Of a stretch of DNA of 18,857 nucleotides, positions 5,799-12,003 are shown in pieces. The translations under genes were made by a program, and so were the position numbers. The DNA is from JBFELU01 sp041551965. GTDB lineage: Bacteria > Actinomycetota > Acidimicrobiia > Spongiisociales > UBA11373. The notes beneath the pieces were generated by a model that saw only the letters and a list, made by a program, of their open reading frames with translations, had not been told where the DNA came from and made no database searches. Position 1 is the first letter of the stretch. Every line of letters starts with the position of its first letter. The stretch is taken from positions 1 to 18,857 of the forward strand of contig JBFELU010000053.1 in NCBI GenBank assembly GCA_041551965.1. The letters run 5' to 3'.

Positions 5799-6763
5799 GG
5801 TGCTTCTCGTTCCGTCTCGGATTCTGTGCCGGATTCTGTCTCGGGTTCCTTGCGGGCGGTGAGGGCCAGAACCACCGCCACCACGGCCAGGATCGGCAGC
5901 GCCACCAGCCGGTCGATGCCCGAGGCGATCAGCGCCGGGGCGGCGGCCACGTCGACGAGCGGACCGATGGCGGCGGCGAACAGCTCCCGCACCCCCAGAC
6001 CGGCGGGGAAGAACCCGAGGGCGCTCGCCAGCACGCCCGAGAGGCTGAGCGCCACGCTGGCGGAGAAGGCCGGGTCGACGTCGAGGGCCCCCAGGATGAG
6101 GTGGAGGCGAACCGCCTTCACCAGGATCATCCCCGACTCGATCGCCAGGATGATGAGCGTGGTGCCGACCGAATAGTCCTCGCCGCCGATCCTGCGGAGC
6201 AGGAGATGGCCGACGGGGATCAGCCCCAGGCCGACGGCGGCGACGGGAATGCCCGCCTGCCACACACCGTCGGGGATCTGCCACAGGCCGGCCAACACCG
6301 CCCCCACCGCGAACCACAGCAGGCCGATCACCGCGGTGACCCCGAAAGCGTGGCGGTAGGTGGAACCGGCCGTCTTGAGGGCGTGGCTGCGGACCAGCAC
6401 CGCCCCCGGGATCGGGAGCAGGTTGGCCGCCCGGGCCACGATCGCCACTCGCAGCGCCTCGAGGGGCCGGGGGCGCTGGCCCACCACCCGGGCCGAGGCG
6501 GCGTACTCGGCGGCGTTGAGCAGCATCAGCGCCGGCACCCCGAAGGCCGCCACCAGCACGATGGGGAACCACTCGAGCGTCCGGTTGACCTCCGGCAGGG
6601 CCCGGTAGGCGATGACGATCCCGCCCACGAAGAGCGCGACGCTGGCCACCAGGGCAATCCGGCGGCCCCGGGCGGTGCCGCCGCCGGGACGCCGCAGCCG
6701 GGCCGACGTCTCGATGAGCCGCTCGGCCCATCGGCGAATGGTCGCCACGAAACCGTTGCTCAT
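5795..6763 (-). CDS. LPG-synthase-TM-like (UPF0104) membrane protein
   Basis: 322 aa with about seven to eight hydrophobic segments (first near 36-54, then 67-84, 140-160, 170-190, 200-215, 235-252, 262-282, 286-302). The FFPAGLGVRELFAAAI block (251-266), followed by SGIDRLVALP, is the hallmark C-terminal motif of the lysylphosphatidylglycerol-synthase transmembrane family (UPF0104/AglD-like). The LPIPGAVLVRSHAL block (116-129) is the other conserved loop. Members lacking the catalytic LPG domain are thought to move or handle lipids. The cytoplasmic tail is acidic and repetitive (ETESGTESETERE). It follows the YwiC-like gene by 7 bp and overlaps the sulfotransferase by 4 bp, so the three are probably co-transcribed. 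Confidence 0.8.
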   Translation of the reverse strand: MSNGFVATIRRWAERLIETSARLRRPGGGTARGRRIALVASVALFVGGIVIAYRALPEVNRTLEWFPIVLVAAFGVPALMLLNAAEYAASARVVGQRPRPLEALRVAIVARAANLLPIPGAVLVRSHALKTAGSTYRHAFGVTAVIGLLWFAVGAVLAGLWQIPDGVWQAGIPVAAVGLGLIPVGHLLLRRIGGEDYSVGTTLIILAIESGMILVKAVRLHLILGALDVDPAFSASVALSLSGVLASALGFFPAGLGVRELFAAAIGPLVDVAAAPALIASGIDRLVALPILAVVAVVLALTARKEPETESGTESETEREAP

Positions 6764-6770
6764 GGGCGAC

Positions 6771-7559
6771 TCACCAGCCGGCGTGGTAGCCGACGGCGGC
6801 CATCGCCACCACCACGAAGCCGATCACGATCTGGGTCCAGCCCAGCGTCCGGGTGGGGATCGGCGGCCGACGCAACCAGATCGCCGACCAGACCCACAAG
6901 AGGGCCATGGCGCCTGCGGCCAGCCACGAGATGGTGCCGAACCATGCCGCCGCCATCATGACAGCCACCACCGCCGCGTCAACGACCAGAACGGTGCCGG
7001 ACCGGGGAGGCTGGTTGCGGGTTCTCCGGATCTGGGCTCGCACGAAGGGAACCGACGACACGGTCCGTCCCGCTGGGACCAGCCACAGGGCCCATGCATC
7101 GGAGGCATCGAGCCCTCCGGCGAGGGCGATCGAGGTGGCCACCGCCCCGAGAGCCACCCCGCCGACCAGTTCGGGGATCAGATCCCGGCTCCGCAGGGTG
7201 GCGTCGGCCCACACCTGCACCGCGGCCGGCGGTGTTGCCGCCGCCAGGGGGAGCAACAGGGATCCGTCGTCGGCCGCCGCCACGGCTCCGGCGATGGCCG
7301 CGGCGGCCGATGCCAGCGCGACGACCACCACCCGCTCGGCGGTCCGGGTCCGGGCGAGGCGGCGTCCCAGGCGGCGGTCGTTGAGCACGATCCGCAGCGG
7401 CCGGCGGGCGAGGAACACGGCGAGGGCGGCGGTGCCGACCAGCACCCCTCCCCAATTGGGGGAGACGGCCAACCCGAGTGCGATCGGCTCCAGGGTGAAG
7501 CCCCACCCGCCGTGCTCGGTGGGCACGGCAACGGAGCGCAGGGTGACTCGGTCATCCAT
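6771..7559 (-). CDS. YwiC-like membrane protein
   Basis: 262 aa from the ATG at 7559. A GTG at 7571 would extend it by 4 codons but overlaps a -10 box (TAGCGT at 7570-7575). The N-terminal VPTEHGGWGFTLEPIALGL matches the conserved opening of the YwiC-like family, where a P-x-EHG-x-W motif precedes the first membrane segment. About seven to eight hydrophobic helices follow. A loop with basic residues (RRLGRRLARTRTAER) lies after the second helix, and there is a late PFVRAQIRR motif. The family's biochemical role is unknown; in other bacteria it is sometimes near respiratory genes. It is the first gene of the operon with the LPG-synthase-TM-like protein and the sulfotransferase. Confidence 0.75.
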   Translation of the reverse strand: MDDRVTLRSVAVPTEHGGWGFTLEPIALGLAVSPNWGGVLVGTAALAVFLARRPLRIVLNDRRLGRRLARTRTAERVVVVALASAAAAIAGAVAAADDGSLLLPLAAATPPAAVQVWADATLRSRDLIPELVGGVALGAVATSIALAGGLDASDAWALWLVPAGRTVSSVPFVRAQIRRTRNQPPRSGTVLVVDAAVVAVMMAAAWFGTISWLAAGAMALLWVWSAIWLRRPPIPTRTLGWTQIVIGFVVVAMAAVGYHAGW

Positions 7560-7569
7560 GGGAGGCGCC

Positions 7570-7575
7570 ACGCTA
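7570..7575 (-). promoter_or_regulatory. -10 box, near-leaderless start of YwiC-like gene
   Basis: TAGCGT on the minus strand, 10 nt before the ATG at 7559, with no Shine-Dalgarno between. A leaderless or nearly leaderless transcript is likely. No convincing -35 is seen. Confidence 0.4.
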
Positions 7576-7600
7576 CCCGACCTGGTTTCATGGAAGGGTC

Positions 7601-8200
7601 ATGGCGGGCGCTTCGAGCATGCCGATCATGTGGTCGCCCCGACCGGTGGTGGGGTTCCGCTACTGGCGGATCGACGTCGACGGCCTGTACGGGGTGCGGG
7701 GGTACCGGTGGCCCGAGCCGCGGCTCGACGCGGTATGCCGCCGGGGGATCGCCGGGGAGGTGCCTCACCTCACCGGAGATTGCCGGCGACCCCCGTGCGG
7801 GGTGTACGCCCTCAAGGACCCCCAGATGCTGGTCACCTCGTTCGGGCGGGACTCGTCGTGGTCGTCGCTGATGTGGCTCCACGCGCCGCTCCTCGAGCCC
7901 GGGGCCTACGGAGTGGTGGAGTTGACCGGCCGCGTCGTCGAGCACGAGCGCGGCTACCGGGCCGCCCGGGCCTCGGTGCGGTCGATCATCGTGGTGGGCC
8001 CGCGGTGGATGGCCCACGTCACCGGGAAGTCGCAACTCGACAGGGTGTTCGCCGATCCCTTCCCCAACCTGCGCTCGCTGGCGGGGGAGTGGATCGACGA
8101 TCTGCGGGGTGGATGGCAGGAGGCCCGCCTGGAGGTGGTGCGTCACCTGTTGGAGATGGCGGAGGAGGAGCCGTGGATCTCGGCGAAGAGCAGCGGGTGA
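7601..8200 (+). CDS. Hypothetical actinobacterial protein (Cys-containing)
   Basis: 199 aa. The ATG at 7601 is preceded by GGAAGGG. The layout is VVGFRYWRIDVDGLYGV, a Trp/Pro segment, Cys46, Cys61 and Cys66 (CRRPPCGVYAL), and later VVELTGRVVEHERGYRA. This resembles a conserved actinobacterial hypothetical family with the order G(F/W)R-W, Arg-Cys, C-x-CG-(I/L/V)-(H/Y)A and a W/L-GxVxEHxxGYRA strand. I know no function for it. The cysteines could bind a metal. It is divergent from the YwiC-like gene, 41 bp apart. Its last 28 bp overlap a probable small ORF that begins at 8173. Confidence 0.7.
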   Translation: MAGASSMPIMWSPRPVVGFRYWRIDVDGLYGVRGYRWPEPRLDAVCRRGIAGEVPHLTGDCRRPPCGVYALKDPQMLVTSFGRDSSWSSLMWLHAPLLEPGAYGVVELTGRVVEHERGYRAARASVRSIIVVGPRWMAHVTGKSQLDRVFADPFPNLRSLAGEWIDDLRGGWQEARLEVVRHLLEMAEEEPWISAKSSG

Positions 8201-8286
8201 TCGAGGTCGAACCGGAACCGCTGGTGGTGCCGGAGCCGGAGCCGTCCGAGCCGGTCGAAGCCGAACCGGTGCGGACCCCGGCCTAG
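8173..8286 (+). CDS. Small Glu/Pro-rich acidic peptide, coupled (37 aa)
   Basis: GTG at 8173 is preceded by GGAGGAGGAG only 2 nt from the end of the purine run, a very strong Shine-Dalgarno sequence. The frame overlaps the last 28 bp of the preceding gene, so translation would be coupled. Product: VDLGEEQRVIEVEPEPLVVP followed by further EP repeats and a short basic end. The third codon positions are nearly all G/C, as in real genes here. It stops 2 bp before the convergent FtsX gene's stop codon. It is very acidic and probably disordered. No homology is known. The overlapping gene's Glu-rich C-terminus also creates GGAGGAGGAG by chance, so the evidence is suggestive only. Confidence 0.4.
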   Translation: MDLGEEQRVIEVEPEPLVVPEPEPSEPVEAEPVRTPA

Positions 8287-8288
8287 GG

Positions 8289-10727
8289 CTACTCCACCAG
8301 GCGCAGGGTTCCGGGCAGGTTCATCCGCCGCATGCGGCGGATCGTGAACACCGGAGCCAGTGCCACGGCGATCACTCCCAGGAGCACCGCCATCAGGATC
8401 GTGCCCGGGTTCAGCACGATGTCGACACCGAAGTCGGGGACCGTAGTCGACAGCAGCTGCGAGGTGACCCACCACAGCATCGCCAGGCCCCCGAGGATCC
8501 CCAGCGCGGTCGCCACCAGACCGATCACCAGACTCTCTGTGACCGCCATGCGCAGTGCGGTGCGCACCCGGACCCCGAAGGCGAACATCGTGGCGTGTTC
8601 CCGGGACCTCTCGTCGAGGTTGATGCTGGCCGAGTTGAAGGCGATGAGGAGAGCGAGCACGAAGATGGCGATGGCGATCACGCTGAGGATGCCGACGATC
8701 TGTCCCATGGCATCCCGTACCGCCTCCGTCGCCGAGGCTACCGATTGCACCGACCCGACCGTCTCCAGGGAAAGCAGTTCGCGCTTTACGTCGATGTCGT
8801 CGAACCCGGCCCCCGGGACCACCTGGATGACGTTGACTCGATCCTCGAGGCCGAACAGCTCGGCATGATCGAGATCCATGAAGGCGAAGGTGCGGATCGG
8901 GTAAGGGTGGATCGCCGAGACCGGGATCCGCTCCGAGGCAATGGCGAAGGTGTCGGGCCCGGTCCGCACCGGGAACCGCAGCGACACCGTGTCGCCCACT
9001 CCAACCCCCAGGTCCTTGGCCGCCTCCCGGGCAAGAACCAGCGACGGGCCGGGCCCATCGACGGCGCCGTCGACCAATGTGGGGCTCCACAGGTCGTTGT
9101 CGAGGTCGATGAGCTCGATGAGCATCGTGAACGAGTCATCCGCTGTCGACGCGATGCCGCCGGCCCGCAGCCCCGCTTGCGACCGGCCCACGCTCGACGC
9201 CCCGACCACCGCTTCGACTTCCTCCGAGTCGGTGGGGTAGAAGCCGTCGAGGTCAACGGTGATCCGTTCCGGCTGGTCTCCCAGGGCCTCGATCTCGGCA
9301 CGGTCCAGGGTGGTGAGGAACGAATCGACCATCCCCAGGAACCCGACCAGCACCGTGATCACCGCCGCGATGCCGATCATCGTGAGCGCGGTGCGGCGGC
9401 GCGCCCGGGCCAGGTTGCGGAACGGCATCACGGTGAGGGTGCTGCCGGGGAGGCGGCGGAACCGCCGGCGGCGCTTCCGCTTGCCCCCGGTGAGGTGAGC
9501 CGCCCGGATTGCCTCGATCGGCTTGACGCGCACCGCTCGCCACACCGGCCAGGCCGAGGCGGCGAACGGAACCAGGAACCCGGCGATCGCCACGCCCACG
9601 AAGATGCTCCAACGAAAGTCGGTGATCCAGATCGGCAGCGGCAGGAAATCGGTGAGCACTCCCCGCATGGCGTTGCCGATAAGGACCCCGATGCCGATGC
9701 CGAAGACCACCCCGAGCAGGGCGATCTGGGCTCCCACGAGCAACGGCCGCACCGCGATCCGGCGGGTCGGTACTCCGAGGGCCATGGCGGCGCCGATCTC
9801 GCGCCGTTGCTGTTCCACCAGGCGGGTGATCAGGTTGAAGGCACCGGTGACGGCCCCGCCGAAGAGCAGGAACGCAAAGAGGTTGTAGATCTGCTGGTCG
9901 TTCTCGACGTCCTCGGTGAGGGCCCGGAACGAAGGGTTGTCGGCCTTGATCTCGGTATCCGAGCCGACCCCCAGTCCCGTCTCGATCGCCGCTTGGATCT
10001 CGGCGGCCACGATCTCGGCGTCGACCCCCTCATCCAGTGTCACCACGAGATCGTTGACGACGCCGGAGCGGCCTCCCAGGTGCTGGGCGGTCTCGAGCGA
10101 GGTGAACAAGGCGGCGTAGTTGGCCTCCGAGAAGAAGATCTGGCCCTCGGGAGCAACGAAGAAGAACTCCGGAGTCATGGCGCTGCCGACGTAGGAGAGG
10201 CTCCGGTTGCCGCTGATGGTGACGGTGCCCGAGTCGGGGAGTTCGTAGTACGAGGCGAAGTTGTGCTCGAGCAACACCGTGTCGGCGCCGGCGTCGTCAT
10301 CGCCGAGGGGACGCCCCGTGGCGACATGGAGGCCGTCGACGGACGGCCCGCCTCCGGTCACGTCGGTGCCGATGATGGCCCCCGGCACGAGGATCTCGGT
10401 GTCGGTGGTGCCGGCATCGACGAGGACGTCGAAGATGAGCCGTTCTTCCGTGCCGACCAGAGCGGCGGCCTGGGGGATGGTGGCGGCGGCCGCCTCGAGC
10501 GCTCCCCGGGGCACCACGGTGTCCTCGCTGAGTTCCACCCGGACGTCGTGCATGGAGAGCAGCCCGAAGCTGGCGTCGTTGGAGAGCCGCCTCCAATCGG
10601 CCGTGCTGGTGAGGCCGGCGTAGGTGCCGGTGCCGAGGGCGATCACCAGGGCAATGGCGGCGACCTTGATCCAGTTGGCGCGCAAGTCGCGCCACGACCA
10701 CTTGAGGAGGAGGGTTTGGGTGCGCAT
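8289..10727 (-). CDS. ABC transporter permease, two FtsX domains
   Basis: 812 aa. TM1 follows a basic N-terminus (about 23-40), then a large outer region (about 45-270). Three TM helices form the first FtsX domain (about 280-390). After a basic linker (GGKRKRRRRFRRLP) comes TM5 (near 440), a second outer domain, and three final helices (about 680-800) forming the second FtsX domain. This is the duplicated layout of long MacB/LolC-like permeases of Gram-positive bacteria. Role by family: mechanotransmission or extrusion of peptides, antibiotics or lipoproteins, driven by the adjacent ATPase 10 bp upstream. The ATG at 10727 has AGGGGG 6 nt upstream. No membrane-fusion partner lies beside it. 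Substrate unknown. Confidence 0.85.
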   Translation of the reverse strand: MRTQTLLLKWSWRDLRANWIKVAAIALVIALGTGTYAGLTSTADWRRLSNDASFGLLSMHDVRVELSEDTVVPRGALEAAAATIPQAAALVGTEERLIFDVLVDAGTTDTEILVPGAIIGTDVTGGGPSVDGLHVATGRPLGDDDAGADTVLLEHNFASYYELPDSGTVTISGNRSLSYVGSAMTPEFFFVAPEGQIFFSEANYAALFTSLETAQHLGGRSGVVNDLVVTLDEGVDAEIVAAEIQAAIETGLGVGSDTEIKADNPSFRALTEDVENDQQIYNLFAFLLFGGAVTGAFNLITRLVEQQRREIGAAMALGVPTRRIAVRPLLVGAQIALLGVVFGIGIGVLIGNAMRGVLTDFLPLPIWITDFRWSIFVGVAIAGFLVPFAASAWPVWRAVRVKPIEAIRAAHLTGGKRKRRRRFRRLPGSTLTVMPFRNLARARRRTALTMIGIAAVITVLVGFLGMVDSFLTTLDRAEIEALGDQPERITVDLDGFYPTDSEEVEAVVGASSVGRSQAGLRAGGIASTADDSFTMLIELIDLDNDLWSPTLVDGAVDGPGPSLVLAREAAKDLGVGVGDTVSLRFPVRTGPDTFAIASERIPVSAIHPYPIRTFAFMDLDHAELFGLEDRVNVIQVVPGAGFDDIDVKRELLSLETVGSVQSVASATEAVRDAMGQIVGILSVIAIAIFVLALLIAFNSASINLDERSREHATMFAFGVRVRTALRMAVTESLVIGLVATALGILGGLAMLWWVTSQLLSTTVPDFGVDIVLNPGTILMAVLLGVIAVALAPVFTIRRMRRMNLPGTLRLVE

Positions 10728-10737
10728 CGTCGTCCCC

Positions 10738-11439
10738 CTACCAGGCGAGATCGGAGACGTCGGCCCGGCCGCCGCGTGGTGGTCCGTCGCTCACGATGGC
10801 GCCGCTGCTCAACTCGACGACCCGGTCGGCGATCCGCGAGATCTCCCGGTTGTGGGTCACGACGAGCACGGCTCGACCGTTCCCGGCCTGTTCTCGCAGC
10901 AGCTCGAGGATCTGGACACCGGTGCGGAAGTCGAGTTCCCCGGTCGGCTCGTCCGCCAGCATGATGGGGTTGCCGGTGGCGAGGGCTCGGGCGATCGCCA
11001 CCCGTTGCTGCTCGCCACCGGACAGCTCGTGGGGGAACTGATCGGCCCGGTCGCCGAGCCCGACGCTCTCGAGGATGGCGAGCGGGTCGGCGTCTTCGCG
11101 CCCGGCGGTGTCGGCCCCGAATTGGACGTTCTCCCGCGCCGTCAGGCCCGGGAAGATGTTGAAGGACTGGAAGATGAAGCTCACGCTGCGCCGGCGGAAG
11201 TCGAAGAGCTCCTTGCGGCGGGCGGTGCTGATGTCGATGCCGTCCACCACGACGCTTCCCTCGGTGGGGGTGTCCAGCGCTCCGATCACATTCAGAAGAG
11301 TCGTCTTGCCTGAGCCGGAGGGACCCAGGACGACCACGAACTCGCCTTCGGTCACGGTCAGGTCGATGTCGCGCAGGGCGTGGATCATCACCGGCTCGGT
11401 CCCGTATCGTCTGCTCACCCCTCGCAACTCGATGTTCAC
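10738..11439 (-). CDS. ABC transporter ATP-binding protein (LolD/MacB type)
   Basis: 233 aa. Walker A GPSGSGKTT (39-47), Q-loop Gln91, signature LSGGEQQR (139-146), Walker B IMLADEP with catalytic Glu164, and H-loop His196 are all intact. The sequence TPTEGSVVVDG and the overall length are those of the LolD/MacB/FtsE-like ATPases that pair with FtsX-fold permeases. The GTG start at 11439 overlaps the regulator's TGA (GTGA), so it is translationally coupled. It should form a dimer that powers the permease encoded next. An alternative start is not needed, as the first strand (MNIELRGVSRRYG) is the standard beginning. Confidence 0.92.
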   Translation of the reverse strand: MNIELRGVSRRYGTEPVMIHALRDIDLTVTEGEFVVVLGPSGSGKTTLLNVIGALDTPTEGSVVVDGIDISTARRKELFDFRRRSVSFIFQSFNIFPGLTARENVQFGADTAGREDADPLAILESVGLGDRADQFPHELSGGEQQRVAIARALATGNPIMLADEPTGELDFRTGVQILELLREQAGNGRAVLVVTHNREISRIADRVVELSSGAIVSDGPPRGGRADVSDLAW

Positions 11440-11933
11440 TGCTGCCTCGTCTTTCGCTCACGTTCCCGTCGGTACTGCTCCATGAGGCCGGGGAGTTCTC
11501 GTTCGTAGAAGGCGTAGACCTGCCGCCACTCCTCGAGCCGCTCTCGCGCCAGTGGGCGATCGCCAAACTCATCCAGCCCCCGCTCGGCCAGTCGGCGGCC
11601 CTGGGAGACCACCATCTGCCGCTGGACCATCAGGTTGTTGATGCCTCCCTCGCGGACCCGAAAGTAGCCGCGCCGGTCGCCGGGGAGGCGGACCCGCTCG
11701 ATGAGCCCCAGGCTGGTGAGGACCCGGGTGGCGGTGCTGACGGAACCGGCACTGGCGCCGAGCCGGTCCCCCAACTCGGCCGCCGAGAGGTGGGGCTCGT
11801 CGGCGATCACCAGCAGGCCCCAGAGCCGCCCGGCCATGCGGCTGCCCCCGAAGACCTCGAACAGGAGACCGGTGTCCTCGGCGAAGTGCCGCTCGTCGAA
11901 CAGTTGCTGGGGGTCGGGTATTTGGATATTCAT
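11436..11933 (-). CDS. GbsR/MarR-like winged-helix regulator
   Basis: 165 aa from the ATG at 11933 (MNIQIPDPQQLFDE). A TTG 39 bp earlier would add 13 codons that lie inside a likely promoter and operator, so I prefer the ATG. The core FAEDTGLLFEVFGGSRMAGR then LWGLLVIADEPHLSAAELGD, with SAGSVSTATRVLTSLGLIER and VRLPGDRRGYFRV, is the GbsR/MarR winged helix: recognition helix around SAGSVSTATRVL and wing around PGDRRGYF. The C-terminal half is helical, consistent with a dimerisation region. It is the first gene of the operon with the ABC ATPase and permease, so it likely regulates them and itself. The inducer is unknown. Confidence 0.85.
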   Translation of the reverse strand: MNIQIPDPQQLFDERHFAEDTGLLFEVFGGSRMAGRLWGLLVIADEPHLSAAELGDRLGASAGSVSTATRVLTSLGLIERVRLPGDRRGYFRVREGGINNLMVQRQMVVSQGRRLAERGLDEFGDRPLARERLEEWRQVYAFYERELPGLMEQYRRERERKTRQQ

Positions 11934-11972
11934 TTCAGAATATTCAATACCATCTGAAAGTTCAAAAGTCAA
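11933..11972 (-). promoter_or_regulatory. Promoter and palindromic operator of the ABC operon
   Basis: An AT-rich island within GC-rich DNA. Minus strand -35/-10 options are TTGACT-N17-TATTGA or TTGAAC-N17-TATTCT, both placing the transcript start within a few nt of the ATG at 11933, with no Shine-Dalgarno. TTTCAGA (11933-11939) and TCTGAAA (11953-11959) are perfect 7-bp inverted arms with a 13-bp spacer, overlapping the -10 region. GAATATTC lies inside. An autoregulatory site for the GbsR-like protein is likely. Confidence 0.55.
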
Positions 11973-11984
11973 GATGAAATGTCA

Positions 11985-12002
11985 CCCCCGGGTCCGTGGG
12001 GG
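11985..12002 (-). terminator. Possible terminator of the malic enzyme gene
   Basis: A CCCCC...GGGGG hairpin of 5 bp (minus strand) immediately follows the malic enzyme stop, followed by a modestly T-rich tract. It is a weak candidate; the stem is short. Confidence 0.3.
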
Positions 12003-12003
12003 C

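Noticed and set aside
5799..5860. TCTCGGATTCTGTGCCGG-type repeat near the membrane protein's 3' end
   Set aside because: Short imperfect repeat explained by the Glu/Thr/Ser-rich tail of the encoded protein.
4851..6176. 441-aa plus-strand frame
   Set aside because: Antisense to the sulfotransferase and membrane protein genes; no domain seen.
5799..6731. Extended N-terminus for the sulfotransferase gene
   Set aside because: The extension is out of frame over the upstream membrane protein gene; the GTGA overlap start places the phosphate loop at residue 6, as expected.
8109..10964. 951-aa plus-strand frame
   Set aside because: Antisense shadow of the FtsX permease gene; composition is low-complexity Arg/His/Gly/Asp and contains no recognisable domain.
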